NCBI RefSeq assembly: GCF_030552475.1 | Contig: NZ_JAUPED010000001.1 | Location: 248,001-312,000 of the forward strand | Source of the DNA: Mariniflexile sp. AS56 | GTDB lineage: Bacteria; Bacteroidota; Bacteroidia; Flavobacteriales; Flavobacteriaceae | Length of the DNA: 64,000 bases | Direction of reading: 5' to 3' | Shown: piece by piece, positions 26,357 through 36,729 of the stretch | How positions within the stretch are numbered: position 1 is the first letter of the stretch | How the letters are laid out: each line of letters starts with the position of its first letter | Made by a program: the position numbers and the translations under genes | The notes under the pieces: model-generated | Seen by the model: the letters and a program-made list of their open reading frames with translations, nothing else | The model's database searches: none | Told to the model about the DNA's origin: nothing

Positions 26357-27355
26357 TTATATTTTGTGTTTAATAAATGGATAATCTTCTTGTTCGTAAA
26401 CCATATCGTAAAGTTGTTGTGTTTCTGGGTATGGAGATTCGTCTGCAAATTTTTCACATTCTGCAACTAAATCCTTCACACGCTTATCAATAACTTTAAT
26501 ATCATCTTCGCTTGCATAATTCTTTTCAAGAATAACATCTTTCACTTGTGTAATAGGATCGATTTTTTTGTATTCTTCAACTTCTGCTTTCGTTCTATAG
26601 TGTTGTGCATCACTCATGGAATGCCCTCTATAACGGTACGTTTTCAATTCTAAGAATGTTGGTCCGTCACCACGACGTGCACGCTGAATTGCTTCATCAA
26701 ATGCTTCCGCCACTTTAATAGGGTTCATACCATCCACAGGTCCACATGGCATATCATAGCCTAAACCTAGTTTCCAAATTTCAGTATGGTTTGCAGTACG
26801 CTCTACAGAGGTTCCCATGGCATATCCGTTGTTTTCACAAACAAATACTACAGGAAGATTCCAAAGCATCGCTAAATTAAAAGTTTCATGAAGAGACCCT
26901 TGTCTTGCAGCACCATCACCAAAACAACAAATGGTTACACCATCAACGCCGTGAAATTTATCACCAAAGGCAATACCTGCACCTAAAGGAATTTGACCTC
27001 CTACGATACCATGACCACCATAAAAACGAAATTCTTTAGAAAAAATATGCATTGAACCACCCATACCTTTAGAAGTACCAGTAACCTTACCATATAATTC
27101 TGCCATAACACGTTTTGGATCTACACCCATACCTATTGGTTGCACGTGGTTTCTATAAGCAGTAATCATTTTATCTTTAGTCAAATCCATAGCGTGCAAA
27201 GCACCTGCTAACACAGCTTCTTGACCGTTATATAAATGAAGAAATCCTCTTACTTTTTGTTGAATGTAAACGGCTGCAAGTTTGTCTTCAAACTTCCTCC
27301 AGAATAACATGTCTTCGTACCATTTGAGGTAAACCTCTTTTGTGATTTTTTGCAT
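26357..27355 (-). CDS. pdhA: pyruvate dehydrogenase E1 component, alpha subunit
   Basis: This 332-residue subunit has the thiamine diphosphate motif CFGDGAARQGSLHETFN and, about 25 residues later, CENNGYAMGT. The phosphorylation-loop-like segment YRYRGHSMSDAQHYRTKAE is also present. It decarboxylates pyruvate and reductively acetylates E2, needing an unlinked beta subunit. A well-formed promoter lies 33 bases upstream. The 3-base gap to E2 marks one operon. Confidence 0.95.
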   Translation of the reverse strand: MQKITKEVYLKWYEDMLFWRKFEDKLAAVYIQQKVRGFLHLYNGQEAVLAGALHAMDLTKDKMITAYRNHVQPIGMGVDPKRVMAELYGKVTGTSKGMGGSMHIFSKEFRFYGGHGIVGGQIPLGAGIAFGDKFHGVDGVTICCFGDGAARQGSLHETFNLAMLWNLPVVFVCENNGYAMGTSVERTANHTEIWKLGLGYDMPCGPVDGMNPIKVAEAFDEAIQRARRGDGPTFLELKTYRYRGHSMSDAQHYRTKAEVEEYKKIDPITQVKDVILEKNYASEDDIKVIDKRVKDLVAECEKFADESPYPETQQLYDMVYEQEDYPFIKHKI

Positions 27356-27387
27356 CGACTCCTATTAAATTTTAATTACACGAAATA

Positions 27388-27417
27388 CAAAAGTAATACA
27401 TTGTGACTTATTGCAAA
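27388..27417 (-). promoter_or_regulatory. promoter of the pdhA-E2 operon
   Basis: On the minus strand a TTTG (27414-27417) is followed after 18 bases by TACTTTTG (27388-27395). Both Bacteroidota elements match fully. The leader to the ATG is about 25-30 bases. This is the clearest promoter in the window. Confidence 0.75.
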
Positions 27418-27567
27418 AATGCATTACGCTTAAAGTCTTAAAAATATATAAAAAATCAGCACATTAAGTTCAAAATTGCTTATTTAATAATTTTTAACAA
27501 AGATTATTAATGTTTTGAAAATTTCAAACGATTGAAATTTTCAAAAATCTATCAAAATCGCAAAAAA

Positions 27568-28050
27568 CTAGAGTACCGATTTATCGAAAACAAGCGGCAA
27601 TAAGTTAGCTAAAGATTCCGATTTGGCAATTTTACCAGATTTTCCCATAAAATAAATCTCGATTGGAGATGCCTGTTTCACCTCATATTCAGCAATGGCT
27701 TGCCTGCATGCACCACATGGAGGAATAGGACTTAAAGTTGGTTTGTTTTTTGAAGACGCAGAAATGGCCATTCTTACAACTTTAGCTTCTGGGTATTGCG
27801 ACCCTGCATAATAAATGGCCGTACGCTCTGCACACAAACCAGACGGGTACGAGGCATTTTCTTGGTTATTTCCTGTAATAACTTCACCGTTATCTAAAAG
27901 TATGGCGGCACCTACATTAAAATTAGAATAAGGCGCATAGGCTTTATCTCTAGCTTCAAAAGCTTTATGCATTAAACTAACGGCTTCTTTAGGAAGTTCT
28001 TCCATAGCTTCATAAACATATAATGTAGATTCGATTTTCACTTCCTTCAT
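27568..28050 (-). CDS. cdd: cytidine deaminase
   Basis: This 160-residue enzyme deaminates cytidine and deoxycytidine to uridine forms in pyrimidine salvage. The zinc and proton-shuttle motif is SGLCAERTAIY, with the later PPCGACRQAIAEY supplying two Cys ligands. NVGAAILLDNGEVITGNNQENASYP is typical of the substrate side, seen here around residues 45-69. The length is that of the larger homotetramer-forming variants. It is separated from pdhA by a promoter region and from porV by a strong terminator. Confidence 0.95.
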   Translation of the reverse strand: MKEVKIESTLYVYEAMEELPKEAVSLMHKAFEARDKAYAPYSNFNVGAAILLDNGEVITGNNQENASYPSGLCAERTAIYYAGSQYPEAKVVRMAISASSKNKPTLSPIPPCGACRQAIAEYEVKQASPIEIYFMGKSGKIAKSESLANLLPLVFDKSVL

Positions 28051-28088
28051 ATAATTTTCTTTTTTAATAAAGTTAAGAAACTATTTAA

Positions 28089-28127
28089 GACAAAAAAACT
28101 ATTGCGGTTTGCAATAGTTTTTTTGTC
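28089..28127 (-). terminator. terminator of the porU-porV unit
   Basis: A perfect 17-bp stem (28089-28105 / 28111-28127) has a GGTTT loop and includes A and T runs on its flanks, so it may work in both directions. Confidence 0.88.
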
Positions 28128-28202
28128 TACTTTGATTTTATGATTGATGAGAATTTAAGATACTTTCATAGTCAAAACTCACCTCAATTTTGATACAATT
28201 TT

Positions 28203-29405
28203 TTAATACTCGCGGTATTCCCCTGCTCCAATATTGAAGGTTAAAGAAAAACGTAGTGTATTTTCTAAAGGGCTTTGCACTTTGGATGCTGAAAATAAAT
28301 ATGATAAATCGATATTAACCACATTTGCCTTAAAACCAGCACCTAAAGCTAAAAATTTTCTAGCGCCTTTATCTTCACTTTCATTAAAATACCCCATTCT
28401 AAAAGCAAAGGAATCTTGATACACATATTCAGCACCTAACGACCATGTAAATTCTTTTAACTCTTCACTAAAACCATCGGGCGCATCGCCAAACGACTGA
28501 AACATACCTGATATAAAATCAACATTAGGATCTTTACCTGCAACAATAATAGTAGGCTCATCACTACCTTGCTCCTCATCACCATCCGTATCAACATACC
28601 CATAAACAGGAGGTGTTGGCACTAATAATTTTGTAACCTCAGCAGTTACCGCTATTTTGTTGTATTGATCGAATATAAAATCGAAACCAGTTCCTAAACG
28701 TAAATTTGTAGGCTGAAAGTTTTCGATTCCTCCGGCATCATATTTAAATTTAGGTCCTATATTTTGAATCGCAAACCCCATTCTCCAGCGTCCATTAAAA
28801 TCTGAATACGCCTCTTCTTCACTTTGATAGTATCCTGAAATATCGACTCCAAAAGTATTAGCTGCAGAAGCATCACCATCTACACCTTGTATTCTTAAAT
28901 CTGAGCGCAAATAACGCATGGCAACAGACATAGCAAATTGATCACTTAATCGTAATGCGTACGATGCATCGATAGATAATTCACTTGGTCTTTGAATTCT
29001 AGGCTCATCAAACTCATTATCAACAAACTCAATATCACCTAAAGAGAAATATCTTAAACTAGCTGCAAAAGCACTTCGTTCGTCTAAACGATTAAAATAC
29101 GTGACATTTCCTAAAAATATATCATTAACCAATTTACTTAAATAAGGTGTGTAACTTACTCCTACTCCCGACTTGGCTTCTGAAAATGCATATTTTGATG
29201 AATTCCATTGTTGAGAAAAGGCATCTACACCAGTTGCAACCCCCATATCTCCCAAAGCCGCTGCTCTGGCATCTGGTGCAATTAACAAAAACGGAATACC
29301 CGTTGTAATAACTCTTCTATCTTGATTTGGAAAAATAATGGTTTCTTGCGCACTTGCTTTAACAACAAAAACAAAGGCTATTAATAGCAATAGTTGGTTC
29401 TTCAT
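28203..29405 (-). CDS. porV: type IX secretion system outer-membrane protein PorV
   Basis: This 400-residue protein has a signal peptide (LLLLIAFVFVVKASAQ) and an outer-membrane barrel of the FadL-like PorV/LptO family. The family region FLLIAPDARAAALGDMGVATG follows maturation, and repeated amphipathic strands run to the C-terminus. PorV shuttles type IX cargo from the translocon to the PorU sortase at the cell surface. It lies 34 bases after porU, the arrangement known in Flavobacterium johnsoniae. Confidence 0.94.
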   Translation of the reverse strand: MKNQLLLLIAFVFVVKASAQETIIFPNQDRRVITTGIPFLLIAPDARAAALGDMGVATGVDAFSQQWNSSKYAFSEAKSGVGVSYTPYLSKLVNDIFLGNVTYFNRLDERSAFAASLRYFSLGDIEFVDNEFDEPRIQRPSELSIDASYALRLSDQFAMSVAMRYLRSDLRIQGVDGDASAANTFGVDISGYYQSEEEAYSDFNGRWRMGFAIQNIGPKFKYDAGGIENFQPTNLRLGTGFDFIFDQYNKIAVTAEVTKLLVPTPPVYGYVDTDGDEEQGSDEPTIIVAGKDPNVDFISGMFQSFGDAPDGFSEELKEFTWSLGAEYVYQDSFAFRMGYFNESEDKGARKFLALGAGFKANVVNIDLSYLFSASKVQSPLENTLRFSLTFNIGAGEYREY

Positions 29406-29439
29406 GAATTAATTTTTATTTGACAAATATAAATTTTTA

Positions 29440-32400
29440 TTAGAGGATAACAAGTTTCTCTATTTTTTCAACTTTTTTATTGAGAAGATCTGACTGAACA
29501 GTTAACTTATAAATATAAACACCCTTACCTATTCTATCTCCAAAATCGTCTCTACCATCCCACACAATATCTCTTGACAATGAACTATTGGTTATGGCTC
29601 CGCCAGAAGTTTGCCCATTTAAGGTTCTAACCAACTTACCTGAGACGGTGAATATCTGTATAGAAACGTTTAAAGGTGCCGAACTATTGTGATTAAACCA
29701 AAATTCGGTGTAATTTACGAACGGATTTGGATAATTAAGCACATTATTAATTTGAAGTACTTCATCTTTATCAAACACAATAAATTGAATTTCAGACACA
29801 GAAGAGTTATTATACACATCCCAAGCCTTAAGCGTTAATGTATGGAGTCCAGGTGCTAAATCTCGAAACGGAAAACTCACCACACCTTTTTGATAGTCAT
29901 CCACTTCTGTTTGATAATAATCATTTAAAACAATCGGGTTTGTTTCATCACCATCTATTATAGCGACAATATCATGCCCAATACCACTAGCTGTATTTAT
30001 ACCGTTTGCATCATTTAACTTTGCTAATAAGGTAGGTGATTCATTTGTAATACCTCCAGATACAAAGTTTTCATCATTCATATAAAGCGCAATAACCGGC
30101 CCTATATTATCGACTTCCGCATTGTTATTTAATCCACCAATTTTTACGGTATTGACACTCGCTCCTGTTTGATCTTCTAGTAGAGCCTCATTTTTTGAGT
30201 AAAAACTCACTTTACCAAAACCAACAGGAATACTAATGTCTTTCGGCACCACAAAATCGAACTCAAATTGACCTCCTTTAACCGATGCTTGCCCTCTAAA
30301 TATAATTTCGCCAAGGGTTTGAAAATCAAGCTTCACTAATTTACCATTCAGCGTAGTACCATCGTTTGCTAATGTTTGTCTATCAATATCTTTATCATAA
30401 ATAGTTACTGAAAGTGTCCCGTTATAACTGGTAAGCGGGTTCCCTGATAAATCGGTTACTTCACCAGCCAATTTCACATAACTTAACGCCTTTAAAGTAT
30501 CTGTAGATTGCCCAACAGGTACATCGTTAATTTTTGTAAGCTTAACACTCGGTTTTGGAAACACCAATTTCATGGCTGGATCTCCAATAAAAAAGATGAG
30601 TCTGTTTTGACTTTGACCAGATATGGATGGATTATTTTTTGTTAATCTTAGAGCTTCAGCCATAGACGGATATTCATAATCCTCATACGTATCATCATCA
30701 CTATAAGAAAACAGATATTGACCCAATAAATTATTGAACGAAATGGCAAAATTCACAAATATCTGTCTGGTAGTTGTTATTAAACCAATAGCACCCGCTT
30801 GTTTATTCCAATAAGTGAACTCACCTGCTGTTTGCCTGTAAGGGTTATCAAACTTGGTATATTCACAGGTTACAGTTACAAAGCAGTTGAATTTATTAAA
30901 ATTACGAAAGCCTTCAATGTCTGGTTTTAATAAAATACGCTCTTGCGCCAACCCATCTTCACCACCATGTCCAAAATAATTAACAACAAGTGCTCCGTTA
31001 TCAATGGCATTTACAAATTCATTCGTTACTTGTGGATATCTATTTCCTCCTGCGGAAGTTTCTTGTTGAAATGCATCCGTATGAATTTTAACCACATTCA
31101 TAAATGGCTTATTATTCATTACCAGATTCCCAACATTATCAGTCGTTTCTTGCAAAATACCTTCCCAATCTTTATCAACATCGTCTGAAACAACTACAAA
31201 ATTATTTCGCCAGCTACCAAAAGAGTCTTTATTATAATACAGTTCCACCTTATCAACCAACTCTTTAGCACGTTGCGGTGTATCAGCCAAAACACGCCCC
31301 ACTGCAATATCTAATTTATCACTTGTTGCCATGGTGCCTTCATTAGCATCCATCATACCATAAAAATCATCAGATACAAATGAGCTTGTCAAGTTAAAGC
31401 TACTATAGGAATGCCACGAGGGCACAATGTTCGTATTATTGGGCACTCGGTTTTTATAGTCGAAGGATCCATCGCCAAACATACACAAGTACTTTATTTT
31501 CTTTTCAGGCGCACTCGCATTATCATAAACATACTTCACTAAATTCCTAATAGCTCCAATATCTTGATTACCTGTGCTGAACTCATTATAAATACTCGTT
31601 AAACTAAAAACTTTTACATTTAAATTATACTGGGTTCTATTTATTTGTGCCAAACGCTCCGCTTGAGTAAGCATGTTTTCTGGTGCTACAATAATATAAT
31701 CCACATCTTCAAACTGTCCCTCGCTATTTAAAAACACGGTACCTTTTATATTCTGATTGCTTAAAGTCGTTTTAGAATCGAACTTAGGCTCAAAATAATC
31801 TTGAGACGTTACAGCTACATAATTTCTTAAAACCCCCATGTTTGCCTTAAAACTTAAAGTAGCAGCAGCATCTGTATTTAATACATTCGATACATTATAA
31901 ATATCAGTCACATCCCAAACTTCTAAAACTTGCGTCGCATTTTCTAGGGTGTATTGAGCGATTCCGGAAGACGATGACACGACATTCTTTTTAAATTGAA
32001 ACTGCTTATTATTAAATTTTAATGCCCGCGTCGCCTCTAAAGAAATATAATCTAAATACCCTAAAGCACTTGGGTTCCCTTGTTTATCATAATTAAGCCC
32101 CACCGCAATTTTAGAACCACTTACATTGATATTGTTATTATAAACAGACTCATTTGCTAAACTAGGAGTGGACGCACCTGCAATAGACAATGTAGAAACG
32201 GCAGTTCCATTCACCGTTAATTTCATAGACGTTTGTGTAGATGAAGCCGCTGCTACATACACCTTTAACCGAACCGGTGATGTTGTTACTAAATCAGGAA
32301 AATCGAAATTAAATGTTTTATCGACAGCCACATCAAAGCGATTACCAAACCAACGCCTTCCTAAAAATGCTATATTGTACTGATCTACTTCATGAAATTT

Positions 32401-33324
32401 ATAATCTTCATACGTATTAATCTCTAAATCGACAGTACCACTAGGTTGCACAAATGGCTGAACACGTTTCCCTAAACCCGTACCTGTACTAATGTAATAA
32501 TAGGTCTTGTCTGCAAAACAGTTTATATTAGTATTACTTTCCTGGTTATATTCTTTTGGGCCTTGTGCATAAAACAAAAGATAATCTTCATTATTAAACA
32601 CACCATCTGCCTCACCTACAAACTTTATGGCATTTTCCTCAATATCGAATGGATATGCCACTGCGTTAGAATTAGGAATCATACGTCCACCATTACCATA
32701 TAACTTAATTGTCCTAGGGTCAATATCATTCACTTTAACACCAAGTCGTTGTAAAAAACTTTTCGATAATTTAAAAACCCCAGTGGTATCTACATAAAAC
32801 CGATGCCATTCACCAGTATTTAAAACCGAATTTGAAATGGCATTCGTATTATTTACTTTATTTAATGAAGAAATTCTGCTCGAACTACCTCCAGCTGAAT
32901 AATTAATTTGAAATGAAGTTACTTTTTTAAAACTACCATTTGCTTCCTTAATAATAGGTGTTAATTGAAATACTGCAAATTGTTTATCTCTTGCCACCGC
33001 ATTTTTTAAACTGAAACGTAATTCTGTTGGAATTGTTGAAACATCTAAGTCCTTTAAATCGTTTTTAGAAATAGTAGCATAAGATACATTAGCAACCGCA
33101 ATTGAAGATTCGTTTACTGGATTAGAAACAGACCACTGCGAAACAAACTGTAAGCCTTCATCAAAACCAAAACTAAAGTTCTCCTTATTAAATGACGGAA
33201 TTTCTAAAGTATAAGTTCCCCCTGAAATCTTTTGAGAAGACTCCCAATTAATGGTGAATTTTTGCTGTTGCGCAAACACAACCGAACAACATATAAATAG
33301 TAAAAGTAAAAATTTCTCTTTCAT
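29440..33324 (-). CDS. porU: type IX secretion system sortase PorU (C25 family)
   Basis: This 1294-residue protein has a signal peptide (FLLLLFICCSVVFAQ), a long N-terminal region and a gingipain-like C25 peptidase domain. The catalytic His786 is in NYFGHGGEDG and Cys820 in VTVTCEYTKF. A C-terminal beta domain ends with a type IX sorting-like segment (NYPNPFVNYTEFWF to the final Val-Ile-Leu). PorU cleaves the C-terminal signal from secreted cargo and attaches it to the surface. It is transcribed divergently from gldJ and upstream of porV. Confidence 0.95.
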   Translation of the reverse strand: MKEKFLLLLFICCSVVFAQQQKFTINWESSQKISGGTYTLEIPSFNKENFSFGFDEGLQFVSQWSVSNPVNESSIAVANVSYATISKNDLKDLDVSTIPTELRFSLKNAVARDKQFAVFQLTPIIKEANGSFKKVTSFQINYSAGGSSSRISSLNKVNNTNAISNSVLNTGEWHRFYVDTTGVFKLSKSFLQRLGVKVNDIDPRTIKLYGNGGRMIPNSNAVAYPFDIEENAIKFVGEADGVFNNEDYLLFYAQGPKEYNQESNTNINCFADKTYYYISTGTGLGKRVQPFVQPSGTVDLEINTYEDYKFHEVDQYNIAFLGRRWFGNRFDVAVDKTFNFDFPDLVTTSPVRLKVYVAAASSTQTSMKLTVNGTAVSTLSIAGASTPSLANESVYNNNINVSGSKIAVGLNYDKQGNPSALGYLDYISLEATRALKFNNKQFQFKKNVVSSSSGIAQYTLENATQVLEVWDVTDIYNVSNVLNTDAAATLSFKANMGVLRNYVAVTSQDYFEPKFDSKTTLSNQNIKGTVFLNSEGQFEDVDYIIVAPENMLTQAERLAQINRTQYNLNVKVFSLTSIYNEFSTGNQDIGAIRNLVKYVYDNASAPEKKIKYLCMFGDGSFDYKNRVPNNTNIVPSWHSYSSFNLTSSFVSDDFYGMMDANEGTMATSDKLDIAVGRVLADTPQRAKELVDKVELYYNKDSFGSWRNNFVVVSDDVDKDWEGILQETTDNVGNLVMNNKPFMNVVKIHTDAFQQETSAGGNRYPQVTNEFVNAIDNGALVVNYFGHGGEDGLAQERILLKPDIEGFRNFNKFNCFVTVTCEYTKFDNPYRQTAGEFTYWNKQAGAIGLITTTRQIFVNFAISFNNLLGQYLFSYSDDDTYEDYEYPSMAEALRLTKNNPSISGQSQNRLIFFIGDPAMKLVFPKPSVKLTKINDVPVGQSTDTLKALSYVKLAGEVTDLSGNPLTSYNGTLSVTIYDKDIDRQTLANDGTTLNGKLVKLDFQTLGEIIFRGQASVKGGQFEFDFVVPKDISIPVGFGKVSFYSKNEALLEDQTGASVNTVKIGGLNNNAEVDNIGPVIALYMNDENFVSGGITNESPTLLAKLNDANGINTASGIGHDIVAIIDGDETNPIVLNDYYQTEVDDYQKGVVSFPFRDLAPGLHTLTLKAWDVYNNSSVSEIQFIVFDKDEVLQINNVLNYPNPFVNYTEFWFNHNSSAPLNVSIQIFTVSGKLVRTLNGQTSGGAITNSSLSRDIVWDGRDDFGDRIGKGVYIYKLTVQSDLLNKKVEKIEKLVIL

Positions 33325-33387
33325 TGCTAAACTAACGTTATTAAAGTCGTGATATTATTAAAAAAATAACAAAATTAAAAACTGAAG

Positions 33388-33395
33388 CAAAAATA
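33388..33395 (-). promoter_or_regulatory. -7 promoter box of porU-porV
   Basis: The minus strand reads TATTTTTG, 64 bases ahead of the porU ATG at 33324. No clear -33 element is visible. Confidence 0.45.
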
Positions 33396-33524
33396 CAATA
33401 ATAAATGACTTAATCTTGCGTTAATATAAATCAAAAGAAGGTTAAAAAGCTCTAAAAACATCGATGTAATGATTAAAAAACAGGGTGAAATACACATTTT
33501 TTTGAACAAATCCCACAAAATAGC

Positions 33525-33553
33525 TTGTAGTATTCGGTTTAATTCTTATATTG
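33525..33553 (+). promoter_or_regulatory. putative promoter of gldJ
   Basis: TTG at 33525-33527 is followed after 19 bases by TATATTG (33547-33553), one base short of TAnnTTTG. It lies 34 bases before the ATG at 33587. Confidence 0.35.
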
Positions 33554-33586
33554 CAGCACCAAAATATTATTAGCTTACTTAAACGT

Positions 33587-35278
33587 ATGAATATGAAAAA
33601 AGTAGTAGCATTCAAGGTTTTATTAGTTTTAGCGTTAACTATAGTTACAACTAGTTGTAAAAAATCTTCGAGTTCAAAAAACAGCTCAAGGGCTACTGGA
33701 TGGGATATTAATTCCAGAGAAGGTGGTTTTCAGTACAATACAGACTTTAAAGAACAAGAAACGTCTCCAGGACTTGTCTTTGTTGAAGGTGGAACGTTCA
33801 CAAAAGGTCGTGTTCAAGATGACGTGATGCACGATTGGAATAATACGCCCAATCAACAACACGTACAGTCTTTTTATATGGATGAAACAGAGGTTACCAA
33901 TGCTATGTACATGGAGTATTTAGATTGGACTAAACGTGTTTACCCACCAACCGACGAAAACTTCAGAGCCATTTACCATGGAGCATTACCTGATACTCTT
34001 GTTTGGAGAAACCGATTAGGCTTTAATGAAGTTATGACGGAAAATTATTTGCGTCACCCAGGATATGGTGAATACCCTGTTGTAGGTGTAAGCTGGATTC
34101 AAGCAGTTGAATTTGCTAACTGGAGATCAGATCGTGTAAACGAATATAACTTAGAACAAGCAGGCTACTTAAAACGTGACGCTAAAATAGTAGACGTTAA
34201 CGCAGAATCAACGTTTAGCATAGACACATACGTAAACACACCCACCTCTACATATGGTGGAAACGAAGAAGTTATTAACCCAGAACGTGGTAATAAAAGA
34301 TTTGCAAGAACGGATGCCGATGGTAACGAAACTAATATTTACGCTACTAGAGAAACAGGACTTATTACACCTAAGTACAGACTCCCAACTGAAACAGAAT
34401 GGGAATATGCTGCTTTAGGATTAAGCGAAATTAGAAGCTATAACTTATACCGTGGTCGTAAAAAATACCCATGGGACGGACAATACACACGTAATGGTTC
34501 TCGTAAATACAGAGGTGACCAACTAGCCAACTTTAAACAAGGTAAAGGTGATTACGGCGGAATCGCAGGATGGTCTGATGATGGTGCTGATATTACCAAT
34601 GCTGTTAAATCTTACGAACCAAATGATTTTGGCTTATACGATATGGCAGGTAACGTTGCCGAATGGGTAGCCGATGTTTACAGACCTATTGTTGATGATG
34701 AATTTAATGATTTCAACTACTACCGTGGTAACGTTTACACCAAAAACGCTATTAGTGAAGATGGTACGATACAAATAGTAACTGTAGATAACATTGTTTA
34801 TGACACGCTATCAAACGGAAAAGTAATTGCTAGAAATTTACCAGGTGAAATATTACAAGTTCCTGTTGATGAAAATGAAACGTATTTACGTGCCAACTTT
34901 GACAAGAGTGACCAAATAAACTTTAGAGATGGTGATAGACAATCATCTAGACGTTTTGATGATTTCAGTGAAGAAGAGGATTCTAACGGTAAAAAAAGTG
35001 AAACTCGAAAAATGTATAACTCTCCTAACAACGTTGTTTCCAGAGATTCAGAAGGAAAACTAGTTAGAGAATATGACAAATCAAACAACAGAACTTCAAT
35101 GATAAATGATGAAGTTCGCGTTTACAAAGGTGGTTCTTGGAAAGATAGAGAGTACTGGTTAGACCCAGCACAAAGACGCTACTTCCCGCAAGATATGGCT
35201 ACCGATTATATTGGATTTAGATGCGCCATGTCGCGTGTTGGTTCTAAATCTAAATCAAACCAAAAAAAGAAAAGTTAA
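33587..35278 (+). CDS. gldJ: gliding motility lipoprotein GldJ
   Basis: This 563-residue lipoprotein has a lipobox (LTIVTTSCKK, Cys about residue 24 from this ATG) and a formylglycine-generating-enzyme-like domain. FGE-fold features are FVEGGTFTKG, DETEVTNAMYMEYL, YRLPTETEWEYAA, DMAGNVAEWVADVY and the final GFRCAMS. GldJ is needed for gliding and for stability of type IX machinery. The frame extends up to a TTG at 33551, but the signal peptide starts at ATG 33587 or 33593. It diverges from porU-porV, a conserved layout. Confidence 0.94.
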   Translation: MNMKKVVAFKVLLVLALTIVTTSCKKSSSSKNSSRATGWDINSREGGFQYNTDFKEQETSPGLVFVEGGTFTKGRVQDDVMHDWNNTPNQQHVQSFYMDETEVTNAMYMEYLDWTKRVYPPTDENFRAIYHGALPDTLVWRNRLGFNEVMTENYLRHPGYGEYPVVGVSWIQAVEFANWRSDRVNEYNLEQAGYLKRDAKIVDVNAESTFSIDTYVNTPTSTYGGNEEVINPERGNKRFARTDADGNETNIYATRETGLITPKYRLPTETEWEYAALGLSEIRSYNLYRGRKKYPWDGQYTRNGSRKYRGDQLANFKQGKGDYGGIAGWSDDGADITNAVKSYEPNDFGLYDMAGNVAEWVADVYRPIVDDEFNDFNYYRGNVYTKNAISEDGTIQIVTVDNIVYDTLSNGKVIARNLPGEILQVPVDENETYLRANFDKSDQINFRDGDRQSSRRFDDFSEEEDSNGKKSETRKMYNSPNNVVSRDSEGKLVREYDKSNNRTSMINDEVRVYKGGSWKDREYWLDPAQRRYFPQDMATDYIGFRCAMSRVGSKSKSNQKKKS

Positions 35279-35295
35279 TTACAACTTCTAAATAA

Positions 35296-35331
35296 TTAAA
35301 AAAGTCCTAGCAAATGTTAGGACTTTTTTAA
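35296..35331 (+). terminator. terminator after gldJ
   Basis: A 14-bp stem (TTAAAAAAGTCCTA and its complement) has an 8-base loop and the T run inside the right arm. Confidence 0.85.
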
Positions 35332-35365
35332 TACATTTATTTTTAAAACCTAATACCACTATCTT

Positions 35366-36643
35366 TTGCAAATAGAACAACTACATACGCTTTTCTTAGA
35401 ATGCGCAAACGCATGTACAGACACTAGAAAAATTCAACCTAACGACTTGTTCTTCGCTCTTAAAGGAGACAACTTTAATGGTAACACTTATGCGCAACAA
35501 GCCATACAAAGTGGTGCCAAGTATAGCATTATTGACGAAGCCGAGTTTAACACAACTTCCAACACCATTTTAGTAGAAAACGTCCTTGAGACCCTGCAAG
35601 CATTAGCAGCATTTCATCGCACTTTTTTAAATATTCCTATTATAGCACTTACAGGTAGTAATGGAAAAACAACAACCAAAGAGCTTATTAACGCGACACT
35701 GTCTCAAAAATTTAAAACCACAGCCACAGTAGGTAATTTAAACAATCATATAGGTGTGCCATTAACACTCCTTTCCATGTCCAAATGCACCGAAATTGGT
35801 ATTGTTGAGATGGGCGCAAATCACCTAAAAGAAATCGAATTTTTGTGCCACATTGCAAAACCAGATTACGGTTATATAACAAACTTTGGCAAAGCACATT
35901 TAGAAGGTTTTGGAAGCGTTGAAGGCGTTATTAAGGCCAAAAGTGAATTGTATAATTTTTTAGATGAAAACAAGAAAATCATATTTGTTAACGCACAAGA
36001 TATCATTCAGTTAGACAAAACAAAACAATCGCATACATTCATATTCGGAAACGATACAAACTTTGATGTTCAAATAAATTTTGTAGAGGCACAACCCAAT
36101 GTTTCTGTTGCTTACAATCATTTAGACATACAAAGCCATTTAATTGGCGAATACAACTTTAATAATATTGCGGCAGCTATAGCCATTGCCAATTACTTTA
36201 AGGTAGATGACCTAGCTATAAAAGCGGGTATAGAAAACTATATGCCTACAAATAACCGGTCGCAAGTCATTATAAAAGGGTCTAATAAAATTATTTTAGA
36301 TGCCTATAATGCCAACCCAACCAGCATGCAGGTGGCTATAATGAATTTTGAAAAACTAAACGACACTAACAAAATTGCTTTTTTAGGTGATATGTTTGAA
36401 TTAGGAAATGATGCCGAAACAGAACATCAAAACATTGTTAACTTAGTTGAAACTTTAAACTTTCAGACTATTTTGATTGGAGAACATTTTTTCAAAACTA
36501 AAATAAACCCAAACAACACCAAGTCATACAAGAATTTTAATGATTTTAAAAACGCATTTGATTCTTCTAAAATAACCAAAAACACACTTCTAATAAAAGG
36601 TTCTCGTGGTATGGCTATGGAGCGTATTTTAGACCTGCTGTAG
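35366..36643 (+). CDS. murF: UDP-N-acetylmuramoyl-tripeptide--D-alanyl-D-alanine ligase
   Basis: This 425-residue Mur ligase adds D-Ala-D-Ala to UDP-MurNAc-tripeptide in peptidoglycan synthesis. The N-terminal part has STDTRKIQPNDLFFALKG-like sequence (here CTDTRKI), the ATP motif ALTGSNGKTTTKE at about 92-104, and a late NANPTSMQ segment. The only plausible start in frame is a TTG, because the frame is closed at 35351 and the first ATG is far inside. That TTG immediately follows TATCTTTT, so promoter and start lie very close. It is preceded by the gldJ terminator. Confidence 0.9.
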   Translation: MQIEQLHTLFLECANACTDTRKIQPNDLFFALKGDNFNGNTYAQQAIQSGAKYSIIDEAEFNTTSNTILVENVLETLQALAAFHRTFLNIPIIALTGSNGKTTTKELINATLSQKFKTTATVGNLNNHIGVPLTLLSMSKCTEIGIVEMGANHLKEIEFLCHIAKPDYGYITNFGKAHLEGFGSVEGVIKAKSELYNFLDENKKIIFVNAQDIIQLDKTKQSHTFIFGNDTNFDVQINFVEAQPNVSVAYNHLDIQSHLIGEYNFNNIAAAIAIANYFKVDDLAIKAGIENYMPTNNRSQVIIKGSNKIILDAYNANPTSMQVAIMNFEKLNDTNKIAFLGDMFELGNDAETEHQNIVNLVETLNFQTILIGEHFFKTKINPNNTKSYKNFNDFKNAFDSSKITKNTLLIKGSRGMAMERILDLL

Positions 36644-36668
36644 CAGAAAAAACAAACACACATTTAAT

Positions 36669-36698
36669 AAAAAGGCTTTCCACACGGAAAGCCTTTTT
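36669..36698 (+). terminator. bidirectional terminator after murF
   Basis: A 13-bp stem, AAAAAGGCTTTCC / GGAAAGCCTTTTT, has an ACAC loop. It serves murF and also the minus-strand small gene that ends at 36730. Confidence 0.9.
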
Positions 36699-36729
36699 CT
36701 AAGTTAATTAAATATCAATTCTTAATTAT